This document shows, in pieces, positions 24,392 through 34,365 of a stretch of 64,000 nucleotides of DNA (the stretch's first letter is position 1; every line of letters begins with the position of its first letter). This DNA comes from Iningainema tapete BLCC-T55. GTDB taxonomy: Bacteria > Cyanobacteriota > Cyanobacteriia > Cyanobacteriales > Nostocaceae. The DNA is taken from contig NZ_JACXAE010000040.1 in NCBI RefSeq assembly GCF_014698965.1, forward strand, positions 62,001 through 126,000, in the 5' to 3' direction. The notes beneath the pieces were generated by a model. It was not told the origin of the DNA, made no database searches, and worked only from the letters and a program-made list of their open reading frames with translations. The position numbers and the translations under genes are program-made.

Positions 24392-27300
24392 ATGAGTGAC
24401 TTACACCGATTAGAAGAAATTTCAGCAGATAATGCTCAATCTCTGAGAACCTTGGAACGAGCAATCAAGAACTCGCAGAGGCAATTTTCCCTGATTCTGG
24501 TGCGGTGCAACTATGCCTACTTGCGATCGCAGATGCTGTCACTATTTCGTAAGCGATGCAGCTTGGTTATTGAAGAGTTACCCCTTGAACCGTCTGCTGA
24601 GACGCTATATACTACTATTTTCGAGCGGTTTGGTCAAGAGCAACCGGATGCTTTGATGATTTGGGGTTTAGAGTCAGTGGTAAACCTTGATGGACTGCTG
24701 TATGCTACCAACAATGTGCGAGATTCATTTCGCCTTTTTTCCTTCCCAGTGGCATTGTGGGTAACGAATGCAGTTTGGAACAAGCTGAGGCGGAAGGCAC
24801 CGGATTTTATAAATTGGGCTAGTCCAATAGTAGAATTTAAGCTTTCAGTTCAAGAACAGATGGCGTTACTGCGTGAAAATGCTGAGAAAGCCTTTGCCGA
24901 ACAACCAGAATTTAGCTTAGATAATGCTGAACTTGAGGCGCTTCAGCAAGATTTGCAGAATTCAGGTCAAGAATTAGAGCCAGAACATAGGGTTACTTTA
25001 GCATTTATCTCAGGGTTAAATTACTACAAAAAGTCTCTTTTTGATGATGCAATTAAGCAGTATCAGCAAAGCTTAAATTTTTGGCAACACAATCACCAGT
25101 TTGAGCGGTGCGGAATTATTTTATTCCATCTCGTCTTGGCTTATTATCTGAACGGGGAACAATATCGGGAAGAAACGAAGTATTATATTCAGAGATGTCT
25201 GGAGTTGTTTGATCTGGCGAAACGTCCTGATTTGTTGGCGAAACATATTAATAAGTTGGGAGAAGTTCTGCGACAATTACAAGAGTGGGAAAAACTGCAA
25301 CTGCTTGCCCAAAAGGCTTTGGCGCTGCATCAAGAGTATGGAAAGCTGCAGCAAGTGGCTCAAGATTATAGCTTTTTAGCAGAAGTTGCTCTCAAAAAAA
25401 ATTCAGATTGGCAGGAGGCGAATGGACTGGCGCTACAAGCTCTGGAAATTTTGGAAAAGATACCTGATGCTGAGTCTCAAACTTTGGGTTTCAATTACTT
25501 CATCTTAGCCCAGTCACAACGAAAGTTAGGCCAAATCCAAGATGCGCTTGCTAACTTAGAAGAGTCAAGAAAGAAGAGTCAGCCTCAGTACGATCCAAAT
25601 CTTTACGTTGAAATACTAGAGGAGTTGCGACAGATCCAATTTGAGAAGGGGGAATATCTAGAAGCCTTTCATCTAAAGCAAGAGAAACGGGAAATTGAGA
25701 GCCAGTATGGTTTGCGGGCTTTCATCGGTGCGGGACGTTTACAACCACCAGGGCAGGTCATTAATCCCATAGCAAGGAGTGCAGGAAAAAGTCGTGATAT
25801 ATCCCTAGAGGATATTGTAGCCGCTTCTGGGCGGCAGAAGGATGTGGAGGAATTGATTGAGCGGATTAAGAGGCGAGATCGCAAAATAACGGTAATTTAC
25901 GGTCCGTCGGGAGTGGGCAAAAGTTCAATTTTGCAAGCTGCCTTTGTGCCAGCACTCCAACAAAGTTACTTTGAAGGGCGTGTTGTGTTGCCTGTGTTGG
26001 TGCAAGAATATGAAAATTGGGTTGATAAATTGGGGGAGTGTTTAGCAGTGCTTCTCAAGAAGGAAGTAGGAGAGCAAAAACGCTTAAATCTGATAGAAAC
26101 GTTACATAATTTTGAAAAAAATGGTCAATTAACGGTGTTGATTTTTGACCAGTTTGAGGAGTTTTTCTTCGATAACAAAGACCAAACCAGTAGGCGAGAA
26201 TTTTATGAATTTTTGCGCCAGTGTTTGGAAATTCCTTATCTAAAATTCATTCTATCCTTACGGGAGGATTATATACATTGCTTATTAGAAATTAGTCGTA
26301 ACACAGATATCAAAATTGATAAAATTTATGAGTATATACTCTATTACTTGGGCAATTTTTCAGCAGCAGATGCTGAAGCGGTTATCAAAAATTTAACAGC
26401 ACGTTCGACTTTTCCTCTAGAGTCAGATTTAGTCGATCAATTAGTGAAGGATTTGACGGGGAAATTAGGAGAGGTGCGTCCCATTGAGTTGCAAGTAGCT
26501 GGTACGCAACTGGAAACAGAAAAAATTACTAAGCTTAAGGAATATCAGGAACTTGGCTCTCAGCCTCAAGAAAAACTGGTAGAAAAATTTTTAGAAGCTG
26601 TGGTCAAAGACTGCGGCGAAGAAAATGAACGAGCTGCTCAGTTGGTATTGTACTTGCTCACGAGTGAGAACAATACTCGACCAGTCAAGACTAAGGCAGA
26701 GTTGGGGGAGGATTTAGATACAGAGGCAAAAAAGCTGGATTTGGTATTAGAGATTTTAGAGGGTTCTCGTTTGATATTTCGTGTGCAAGGAGTGCCAGAG
26801 CGTTATCAGCTTGTTCACGATTATTTAGTCAGCTTTATTCGCCAGAAGTATCAACCTCAATCCCTAGAACTGGAACTGACGAAAAAAGAACTCAGGGAAA
26901 CTAATAAGCTCTTAGAACAACAAACCCTAACGCTGAAAGCATCCGAAAAAGAACTTAGGGAAACTAATAAGCTCTTGAAACAACAAGCCCTAACGCTGAA
27001 AACATCCGAAGATTTACTGAAAAAACAGCAAGAGGAGTTACAGCAAATCAACGTTGAACTAGAAGAGAAGGCAGAGTTGTTAGCCGTGCAAAACCAAGAA
27101 GTCGAGCGTAAGAATCAGCTAATTGAACAGGCAAGGCAATCTTTGGAAGAGAAAGCGGAACAACTGGCACTATCGTCAAAATATAAGTCCGATTTCATAA
27201 CGAATATGTCCCATGAATTGCGGACACCGCTCCACAGCTTGTTAATATTAGCAAGGATACTTACAGATAACGTAGATGGGAACCTGACACCAAAACAAGT

Positions 27301-29218
27301 TGAATATAGCAGCACAATTTACTTAGCTGGTAATGACCTGTTGGCGATCATCAATGACATTCTGGATCTGGCAAAAATCGAATCTGCAGCTATGTCAATT
27401 GACATAGATCACATGCAGCTTACAGAATTGCAAGAAAACATTGAGCGTACTTTTAGGCAAGTAGCTATTGACAAAGGACTCAATTTCACTATTGAGTTTG
27501 CTCCCGACCTTCCAAGAAGCATTCATACCGATGCGAAACGCTTACAACAAGTCCTGAAAAATCTGCTAGCCAACGCTTTTAAATTTACAGAGCTTGGAGA
27601 AGTACGCTTACGGGTCTTTGTTGCAACCCAAGGATGGAGTCCTGGCCACGAAACTTTGACTCGTGCCTCGACTGTGATAGCTTTCGGAGTAAGCGATACG
27701 GGTATCGGCATTGCCCGTAACCAGCAAAAGATAATTTTTGAGGTATTTCAACAAGCAGATACCAGCACCAGTCGCAAATATGGCGGTACGGGGTTGGGCT
27801 TGTCAATTAGCAGCAAAATCACCCATCTGCTGGGTGGAGAAATTAAGCTTGTCAGCCGCCTTGGTGAAGGTAGCACGTTTACACTTTACATACCCCAAGC
27901 GGTAGGACACGGAGATACAGGAACAAAGGGACAAGAAGACCTGGGGACAAAGAGAATTATTCAACACTTCCCCTCTCCCCTACTCCCTCACTCCCCTTCC
28001 AGTACCACTTCCCTGACTGATGACAGAGGTAACATTGGGGATGGCGATTGCATACTGTTGATTGTTGAAGATGACATTAAATTTGCTAGTCTAATTTTAG
28101 ACATGGCGCGGCATCACGGATTTAAGTGCATCATTGCCCATAACGGCAGTACGGGTTTGGCACTAGTACAGCAGTTTCAGCCTTCAGCTATCATCCTTGA
28201 TATCAGCTTGCCTGGAATGAATGGTTGGATGGTGTTGGATCTTCTCAAGCACGATTTGAGTACCCGTCATATCCCAGTACATATTATGTCAGTTGAAGAG
28301 GGGCGGCAGCGTGGATTGCAGCAGGGCGCAATTGCTTATTTACAAAAACCTGTGAGTGGTGAAGCGTTACACCAAGCATTAACTAAAATTAAAGGTTTTG
28401 TTGAGCGTAGGGTGAAAAACTTGTTGGTGGTGGAAGACGACGTCACTCAACGCCTGAGTATTATGGAATTAATTGGCAACAATGATGTGGCTACTACTGC
28501 TGTTGGTACTGGCAAACAGGCGTTAGAAGCAATGGGGCGTGAACAGTTTGATTGCATGGTTCTCGATTTAGGACTACCTGATATGAATGGGTTTGAACTA
28601 ATCGAACAAATCAAGCAACTACCAAATGGTGAAGCACTACCAATTATAGTTTACACAGCGCGGGAACTTACTAGGGCGGAAGACAGTCGATTGCGACGCT
28701 TGGCAGAGACAGTAATTGTTAAGGATGTGCGATCACCCGAACGTCTCCTTGAAGAAACAGCCCTGTTTTTACATCGAGATCAAGCTAATTTGCCCGCACC
28801 TAAACGACAAATACTCGAGCAATTACATTCGTCTGACCTTGTACTAGTAGGCAAAAAGGTGCTAATCGTGGATGACGATGTGCGCAGTATTTTTGCCCTT
28901 ACCAGTATGCTTGAGCGCTATCAGATGCAAGTTGTTTATGCCGAGAATGGTAGGGATGGAATTGAAGTTTTGCATTCTACACCAGATATTGATGTAGTTT
29001 TAATGGATGTGATGATGCCAGAAATGGACGGCTATGAAACCACACGCTGTATCCGCCAGAATGCACAATTTAAATCCCTGCCCATTATTGCACTCACTGC
29101 TAAGGCAATGCAAGGCGATAGAGAAAAGTATATCGAAGCTGGGGGATCAGACTACATCACCAAACCTGTAGACATCGAACTGTTGCTTTCACTGTTGCGC
29201 GTTTGGCTGTATGGATAA
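24392..29218 (+). CDS. TPR-STAND-hybrid histidine kinase with three receiver domains
   Basis: 1608 residues. The order is: N-terminal 1-160 (no named family); TPR-like helices about 190-440; a STAND NTPase about 475-830 with Walker A GPSGVGKSS (504-512); a tandem coiled-coil repeat at 832-873; DHp domain with NMSHELRTPLHSLL (His941); ATPase domain with N-box LKNLLANAFKFTE, DTGIGIA and GTGLGLSIS; then receiver domains with phospho-acceptor Asp at 1270, 1392 and 1539. The kinase core has all its boxes, and the third receiver keeps the KPVD end. The middle receiver ends VIVKDVRS and may be divergent. There is no output domain, so phosphate probably goes to another protein. Confidence 0.9.
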   Translation: MSDLHRLEEISADNAQSLRTLERAIKNSQRQFSLILVRCNYAYLRSQMLSLFRKRCSLVIEELPLEPSAETLYTTIFERFGQEQPDALMIWGLESVVNLDGLLYATNNVRDSFRLFSFPVALWVTNAVWNKLRRKAPDFINWASPIVEFKLSVQEQMALLRENAEKAFAEQPEFSLDNAELEALQQDLQNSGQELEPEHRVTLAFISGLNYYKKSLFDDAIKQYQQSLNFWQHNHQFERCGIILFHLVLAYYLNGEQYREETKYYIQRCLELFDLAKRPDLLAKHINKLGEVLRQLQEWEKLQLLAQKALALHQEYGKLQQVAQDYSFLAEVALKKNSDWQEANGLALQALEILEKIPDAESQTLGFNYFILAQSQRKLGQIQDALANLEESRKKSQPQYDPNLYVEILEELRQIQFEKGEYLEAFHLKQEKREIESQYGLRAFIGAGRLQPPGQVINPIARSAGKSRDISLEDIVAASGRQKDVEELIERIKRRDRKITVIYGPSGVGKSSILQAAFVPALQQSYFEGRVVLPVLVQEYENWVDKLGECLAVLLKKEVGEQKRLNLIETLHNFEKNGQLTVLIFDQFEEFFFDNKDQTSRREFYEFLRQCLEIPYLKFILSLREDYIHCLLEISRNTDIKIDKIYEYILYYLGNFSAADAEAVIKNLTARSTFPLESDLVDQLVKDLTGKLGEVRPIELQVAGTQLETEKITKLKEYQELGSQPQEKLVEKFLEAVVKDCGEENERAAQLVLYLLTSENNTRPVKTKAELGEDLDTEAKKLDLVLEILEGSRLIFRVQGVPERYQLVHDYLVSFIRQKYQPQSLELELTKKELRETNKLLEQQTLTLKASEKELRETNKLLKQQALTLKTSEDLLKKQQEELQQINVELEEKAELLAVQNQEVERKNQLIEQARQSLEEKAEQLALSSKYKSDFITNMSHELRTPLHSLLILARILTDNVDGNLTPKQVEYSSTIYLAGNDLLAIINDILDLAKIESAAMSIDIDHMQLTELQENIERTFRQVAIDKGLNFTIEFAPDLPRSIHTDAKRLQQVLKNLLANAFKFTELGEVRLRVFVATQGWSPGHETLTRASTVIAFGVSDTGIGIARNQQKIIFEVFQQADTSTSRKYGGTGLGLSISSKITHLLGGEIKLVSRLGEGSTFTLYIPQAVGHGDTGTKGQEDLGTKRIIQHFPSPLLPHSPSSTTSLTDDRGNIGDGDCILLIVEDDIKFASLILDMARHHGFKCIIAHNGSTGLALVQQFQPSAIILDISLPGMNGWMVLDLLKHDLSTRHIPVHIMSVEEGRQRGLQQGAIAYLQKPVSGEALHQALTKIKGFVERRVKNLLVVEDDVTQRLSIMELIGNNDVATTAVGTGKQALEAMGREQFDCMVLDLGLPDMNGFELIEQIKQLPNGEALPIIVYTARELTRAEDSRLRRLAETVIVKDVRSPERLLEETALFLHRDQANLPAPKRQILEQLHSSDLVLVGKKVLIVDDDVRSIFALTSMLERYQMQVVYAENGRDGIEVLHSTPDIDVVLMDVMMPEMDGYETTRCIRQNAQFKSLPIIALTAKAMQGDREKYIEAGGSDYITKPVDIELLLSLLRVWLYG

Positions 29219-29258
29219 GTACATTTACTCAAAAATATTGTCCGGAAATCAGCTTTCT

Positions 29259-31355
29259 TCAAGAAATCAGGTTTCCTCCGTATCCCAGTATGTCTAGGTA
29301 GCCGCGCCTTTTTAATTCCGCTTTTATGCGCAGGTGGTTTTTTAGATCCGGGTCAATTGCAAGTATTGAATCTGCGGCAGTTCGTGCGATCGCCAGTATT
29401 CCCCCATCTTCTACCAGATTCGCCAAAACCAAATCTGACAGCCCAGATTGGCGAGTCCCCAGCACTTCACCTTCTTTGCGCAGCCGCATATCCATCTCAG
29501 AAATGAAAAAGCCATCTTGCGACTGTTCCAGCACACCGAGACGACTACGCGCCTCTGTTGTTTTGCTACCATTTATCAGTAGACAGTAGGATTGGTGGCA
29601 ACCGCGTCCGACACGTCCTCGCAGTTGATGCAGTTGGGATAAGCCAAAACGCTCAGCATTTTCAATGAGCATCACTGTTGCATTGGGAACATCTACTCCT
29701 ACTTCAACAACCGTAGTGGAAACGAGAATTTGAGTTTGGTTGTTGCGGAAAGCTGCAAGCGCCTCATCCTTCTGGGCTGAAGTCATGCGTCCGTGCAAGA
29801 TACCCACTTTGAATTCGGGGAAGATTTTTTCCGATAGACGTTGATGCTCCTCAATAGCTGAACGCACATCCAGCTTTTCCGATTCTTCAATCAGGGGCAA
29901 CACAATATAGGCTTGATGTCCTTTGATCACCTCGCGGCGGATTAAATCGTAGGCTGATGTGTTTTTGGTCAAGACTTTAGTGCGGATTGGGGAACGCCCT
30001 GGTGGTAACTCGTCAATTTGACTGACATCCAAATCCCCATGCAACGTCAGCGCCAGTGTCCGGGGAATTGGTGTAGCCGTCATTGTCAGCACATGGGGTT
30101 GCTCCCCTTTTTGCTGCAACTGCATCCGCTGCTGTACGCCAAACCTGTGCTGCTCGTCAATTACCACCAAACCCAACTTATTGAAATTCACTTTGTCTTG
30201 AATTAGGGCATGAGTACCAACCAACAGCGGTAGTTCACCAGTTTCCAACTGGGCTTGTATGCATGAGCGTTTTGCGGTTTTCGTCGAACCTGTGAGCAGT
30301 TCTACTGGCAGGTACATTTTGTTGAACCAGTCAGCTATCTTGCGGTAGTGCTGTTCTGCCAGTACCTCAGTGGGAGCCATCAGCGCCGCTTGGTAGCCAG
30401 ATTGAATGACGGCGAGTATTGCAACTACCGCCACTACAGTTTTACCTGCGCCCACATCCCCCTGTACCAATCGGTTCATCGGCGTGGGCGATCGCAAGTC
30501 ATTGAGGATGTCGTTGATGACTCGCTGTTGTGCTACTGTTAGCTCAAAGGGCAATTGCGAATAGAATTGTTCAATTAGCGCACCTGTAGGAGCGATGTTC
30601 GAGATGGATGCTCGTGCTTTGAAAAGGTGGCGACGTTGAAGTAGCGACAGCTGGAGGTAGAAAAATTCATCAAAGACTAGCCGACGACGGGCAGCAGCCA
30701 GAGACTTGCTATTGGGGGGAAAGTGGATGTTAGCGATCGCCTCTTTTAACCTAACCAATCCATACTGCTTCCGCACATACGCAGGCAAGGGATCTTTTAG
30801 TTGATTGATAACAGTTAAAGCAGTCTGGATGGCATTTTGAACTAACTCCAACGTTACCCCTTTAGTTAAAGCGTAAATAGGGATAATTGCAGAAGATTTA
30901 GCTTTGATATCTGCTAATTCAATTACCCTAATTTCTGGATTATTTAGCGTCTTGCCCAAGTACAAATCATCTTTAACTATTCCAGATACAGCAACGAGTC
31001 GAGTAGTGGAGTAAAGGTTTAACTGCTCACAACGCCAGCGCTGGGATTTGTAATAAGGATGGTTATAGAAACGTTTACAGGTAATAGAACCTGTCTTGTC
31101 TCTAATTGTCCAACTTTGGATTGTTAATTTTGGGTTTTTGGCAGGACTAATAATTTCATGTTTTTTGATTTTACCGATGATTGTGACGTTATCACCTACT
31201 TTTAAGTTGGCAATTCTGACTCTGCGATATTTTATGTAATCGCGGGGGTAGTAGTATAGTAGGTCTAAGATGGTATAAATTCCCAGATTATTAAGAAGTT
31301 TGCTGTTAGTTGGATTAATACCAGGTAGATTATGCAGGGGGTGGAATAAACTCAT
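29259..31355 (-). CDS. recG: ATP-dependent DNA helicase RecG
   Basis: 698 residues from ATG 31355 (MSLFHPLHNLPGINPTNS); a longer start at 31391 is possible. An OB-fold wedge domain (NVTIIGKIKKHEI and following) precedes the helicase core, with Walker A GDVGAGKT, motif II DEQH (GLVVIDEQHRFG), TATPIPRTLAL and the VSTTVVEVGVDVPNA and QLRGRVGRG motifs of RecG. RecG reverses stalled replication forks and processes recombination intermediates. A second copy on a replicon next to a primase gene suggests a plasmid-specific role. Length and motifs are complete. Confidence 0.93.
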   Translation of the reverse strand: MSLFHPLHNLPGINPTNSKLLNNLGIYTILDLLYYYPRDYIKYRRVRIANLKVGDNVTIIGKIKKHEIISPAKNPKLTIQSWTIRDKTGSITCKRFYNHPYYKSQRWRCEQLNLYSTTRLVAVSGIVKDDLYLGKTLNNPEIRVIELADIKAKSSAIIPIYALTKGVTLELVQNAIQTALTVINQLKDPLPAYVRKQYGLVRLKEAIANIHFPPNSKSLAAARRRLVFDEFFYLQLSLLQRRHLFKARASISNIAPTGALIEQFYSQLPFELTVAQQRVINDILNDLRSPTPMNRLVQGDVGAGKTVVAVVAILAVIQSGYQAALMAPTEVLAEQHYRKIADWFNKMYLPVELLTGSTKTAKRSCIQAQLETGELPLLVGTHALIQDKVNFNKLGLVVIDEQHRFGVQQRMQLQQKGEQPHVLTMTATPIPRTLALTLHGDLDVSQIDELPPGRSPIRTKVLTKNTSAYDLIRREVIKGHQAYIVLPLIEESEKLDVRSAIEEHQRLSEKIFPEFKVGILHGRMTSAQKDEALAAFRNNQTQILVSTTVVEVGVDVPNATVMLIENAERFGLSQLHQLRGRVGRGCHQSYCLLINGSKTTEARSRLGVLEQSQDGFFISEMDMRLRKEGEVLGTRQSGLSDLVLANLVEDGGILAIARTAADSILAIDPDLKNHLRIKAELKRRGYLDILGYGGNLIS

Positions 31356-31574
31356 TGGTGTAAGAATGGTAAGGTGCGCGTGATATGGCACGAGGTTTGC
31401 TACGTTTTAGCTGCGGTAGCAGCGTTTATTGGAAAAAGAAAACCCCCAGCATCACCAGGGGTAAAATTTTTGTTGTTCCTATGTAGAGGAATTGTCAAAA
31501 AGTGACTTTCATTTCGACTTTCCTAATGTTTAATTGGACGATTTTGTTTTGAATAAACTAACTAAATGTCCGAT

Positions 31575-32891
31575 TTATTCTGTAGAATGGTGTTGCGAGC
31601 GCCACCATTTGATGCTTCTAGCAATTGAAGCTGTATCTCGCGTAGGATAAGCGGGTTTGCTATTGGCACTTTGCCAAATTAATAGAGCTTCTTCTGCGTC
31701 CAAGGGCGGGTTACAGCGTTTACAATATTGGCGAAATAGGCTTTGCGGTGTTGGATAGTAAGCTATGCCTTGTTCTTCCAAGGCGGCAGATGTACCCAGT
31801 AAGTTTCGTGCTAATTTGTAGCCTGAGTTGTTGCGGTTTCCTTGTGAGTCTCCTTGTTTTATTAGAGTTTGGTCGATCTGGGTTAAACAAATAGATAATG
31901 GAATGGTTTCAGCGCTACCGCGCAGCTGTTTTAGAAGTAAAGAAGTGCTGTTTTGGCGGTAGAGTGGCTGTATTGTCCGGCGCTTGCTGTGTAAGAGCAA
32001 ACGTTCATTCGGGACACCTTGCTGCAACTCTTTTAGCAACAGTACGCTGCTTGGGTTTACGTCTTCTCCGTTGTGTTTTCTTCGGAGGAGATGAACCCAT
32101 TTTCTCCATCGTTCATCTGATAACCCATAGGGGAATAAGCCAGTTGAATCAAGTGCGCTCTCTAGCTGCTCTGGACTGTACTGGCAATTTGACCACTGCT
32201 CAACAGTGATTGGGATTGGTTTACTTAGGACTCCATCAACAACTCGCCGCCGGAATAATCCCGGTAGCCGCATGGCACGAGCTAAGTTGCAGATAGCTGG
32301 ATCTGAGGTTTGGGTTATAGTCAGTTTGCGATTGAGTACTAACCATTGCTCAGGAGTTAGAGCAGTTTTGGCGCGGAAATAGCAATGCAGCGATTTTCCT
32401 CCAGTGAACACCACAGCAGCTGGTTCTAAGTTTGTTTTTTGTTTAAGTTGTTGCAGTGCGTCCCACTGATTTTCTAATGGCAGATCGTCAATTTCATAGA
32501 AGATCGTTTGGCAGCTTTTTACGTGGTTGTTGCTGATGCCACGAGTAGGTTGATTTGGGTAAAAACTAATTGTGGCACCGATACGAGACAGTTTGAAGAC
32601 ATGAGCAAAGCCGTCTGTGTGTTTTTTAGTTGACTGCTTCCAAATCGTATTCCCGTATTTGTCGCGTCCTCCATATGTACATTTGGTTAGGCTAAAGCCT
32701 TTGCCAGTAATTCTGCCGCAAAAAATGTATTGACAATAAACGGTTTTGTTATTTATGCGGTACTTTCTCCAGCTATTAGGGGCTGATTCTGTTTTGTGAT
32801 CCCACGAGACTCTGATCCAAATTCGGGTTCCTATGGCAAAACCTATGGTTTTGAGAAAACGGATGGCTGTTTTTCTTGACTGATTGCTCAT
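31575..32891 (-). CDS. Plasmid primase of the archaeo-eukaryotic primase type
   Basis: 438 residues from ATG 32891 (MSNQSRKTAIRFLKTIG); a longer frame to 32966 is possible. The AEP-like core shows IFYEIDDLP (metal-binding acidic pair), VVFTGGKSLHCYFRA (the GGKSLH nucleotide-binding motif) and SDPAICNLARAMRLPG. The C-terminal part is helical and basic, as in primase C-terminal domains. These support a primase or replication protein that makes primers for plasmid copying. It lies head-to-tail with recG. Confidence 0.75.
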   Translation of the reverse strand: MSNQSRKTAIRFLKTIGFAIGTRIWIRVSWDHKTESAPNSWRKYRINNKTVYCQYIFCGRITGKGFSLTKCTYGGRDKYGNTIWKQSTKKHTDGFAHVFKLSRIGATISFYPNQPTRGISNNHVKSCQTIFYEIDDLPLENQWDALQQLKQKTNLEPAAVVFTGGKSLHCYFRAKTALTPEQWLVLNRKLTITQTSDPAICNLARAMRLPGLFRRRVVDGVLSKPIPITVEQWSNCQYSPEQLESALDSTGLFPYGLSDERWRKWVHLLRRKHNGEDVNPSSVLLLKELQQGVPNERLLLHSKRRTIQPLYRQNSTSLLLKQLRGSAETIPLSICLTQIDQTLIKQGDSQGNRNNSGYKLARNLLGTSAALEEQGIAYYPTPQSLFRQYCKRCNPPLDAEEALLIWQSANSKPAYPTRDTASIARSIKWWRSQHHSTE

Positions 32892-33114
32892 TGTATACGT
32901 GCAGCTCTGCATGGAACACAGCAGCGATCGCTGCACGGGATCTATGAAAATATAGTATAAAATCATGCAAGATGTTGATTTTTTTTAGAGCTAATACTTT
33001 AGTAAGGCAAAGATATTACTTGTTGCCATTTTGACAACAGAGGCTCTATCCGGTAAAGTGTCAGTTGAAAGAGCGAGTAAATAGTGAAAACCTTGCGGAT
33101 CAAAGGATGAAGTA

Positions 33115-33903
33115 GTGAAACGAGACTCTATTTATTATCAATTATTTAAGCGCTTTCCTGGATTACTTTTTGAACTGGTTGATAACCCTCCAGAACAAGC
33201 GCAAAACTACCGATTTGAGTCAGTTGAAGTAAAGGAAACCGCTCTACGCATTGATGGTGTATTTTTACCACCAGAGGGGACAACACCCAGAATTGTCTTT
33301 TTTGCCGAGGTTCAGTTTCAGAGGGATGAAGCCCTCTACTATCGGTTTTTCACTGAAACTCAGATGTACCTGAACCGAAATCGGTTTCAGTATGATGACT
33401 GGTATTGTGTGGTAATTTTTCCATCACGATCTTTGGAACCGAGCGATAAAAAAACTCATCGATTATTTTTGAATAGCGACCAAGTGCAGCGAATTTACCT
33501 TAACGAGTTGGGCGATCCAAATCAGCAGCCAATAGGCATAAACTTGATGCAGCTAACGATCGCATCGGATGAAACGATGGCAGAGCAAGCAAAGCAATTG
33601 ATTGAGCGAGTACAATTAGAGAAAACAAGTACACTGCCAAAAAACGAAATACTAGAAGTAATCACCACCATTGCCGTTTACAAATTTTCCCAGTTGAGTA
33701 GAGAGGAAGTTGAAGCCATGTTAGGACTGACTTTAGAGCAAACAAGGGTTTATCAAGAAGCGAAAGCCTCCGGACGAGAAGAACGGGAAGCTGAAATGTT
33801 GAAACTTACCGTGCCTCTGTTACTAAAAACTGGGATGACTGTGGAGCAGATTGCTCAACAACTCAAAGTTGATGTAGAAGCTGTCCGCCAAGCTGCGGAG
33901 TAG
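33115..33903 (+). CDS. DUF2887 / Rpn-family nuclease
   Basis: 262 residues starting at GTG 33115 (MKRDSIYYQLFKRFPGLLFE). It has the typical cyanobacterial DUF2887 layout, with a PD-(D/E)XK-like core: RIDGVFLPPEG, then IVFFAEVQFQRDEALYYRFF, and WYCVVIFPS. The C-terminal helical part ends in a HTH-like segment (GMTVEQIAQQLKVDVEAVRQ). The family is abundant in cyanobacteria and linked to recombination or mobile DNA. Host targets are unknown. Confidence 0.8.
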   Translation: MKRDSIYYQLFKRFPGLLFELVDNPPEQAQNYRFESVEVKETALRIDGVFLPPEGTTPRIVFFAEVQFQRDEALYYRFFTETQMYLNRNRFQYDDWYCVVIFPSRSLEPSDKKTHRLFLNSDQVQRIYLNELGDPNQQPIGINLMQLTIASDETMAEQAKQLIERVQLEKTSTLPKNEILEVITTIAVYKFSQLSREEVEAMLGLTLEQTRVYQEAKASGREEREAEMLKLTVPLLLKTGMTVEQIAQQLKVDVEAVRQAAE

Positions 33904-33913
33904 AGCGCGTAAA

Positions 33914-34078
33914 ATGAATATTGAAGAAACTAGAATTTACAAAGACTTGGAGCGTCAAACCAAGTTAAAAGCAGCTGAGCGCCTTTTAGGCATGGGCTAC
34001 AGCATCTTTGAAGTGGCGAAGGCTGTTGATTTATCGGTCGAGGAAGTCACAAAAATAGCTTCAAATCCATCCGAATAG
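33914..34078 (+). CDS. Short helix-turn-helix-like protein
   Basis: 54 residues starting at ATG 33914, 10 bp after the DUF2887 stop. The C-terminal part (LLGMGYSIFEVAKAVDLSVE) resembles the HTH-like tail of the protein upstream (LLKTGMTVEQIAQQLKVDVE). It could be a duplicate tail, or a small coupled regulator. Confidence 0.4.
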   Translation: MNIEETRIYKDLERQTKLKAAERLLGMGYSIFEVAKAVDLSVEEVTKIASNPSE

Positions 34079-34090
34079 AGCTAAATGAGT

Positions 34091-34365
34091 TTACTTCTTG
34101 CGATAGCGCAGAGTAATTCTGCCTGTTGCTAATTCTTCAGGTTTCAGTTCCACTCCGGATACTGTTGGCGAAGTCAAAAAACGCCCCTTTCTGGATGAGT
34201 CAATTTAGCAATGAACCGATGCGTGAGCTTTTTGGGCTGCTTTATACCCTGGGGCAAGATAACCTAACTTAAGGTCAAACAAAACGCGATCGCTGCACGG
34301 AAACGCCGCTTTTTATCCAGAGAGAGGGCGCTCTTGGTATTCAGCCAGAATTCTTGTAAGATTAT
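34091..34365 (-). pseudogene. Decayed gene of unknown function
   Basis: Coding-like reverse translation in two frames: LQEFWLNTKSALSLDKKRRF, RAAIAF, then DLKLGYLAPGYKAAQKA in another frame, then after an in-frame TAA, DSSRKGRFLTSPTVSGVEL and KPEELATGRITLRYRKK to the TAA at 34091. At least one frameshift and one stop. The segments are clearly protein-like but I do not recognise the family. Confidence 0.55.

Noticed and set aside
31440-31475. Terminator near CCCC...GGGG between recG and primase
   Set aside because: Stem of four or five pairs only, with a long loop; not strong enough to call.
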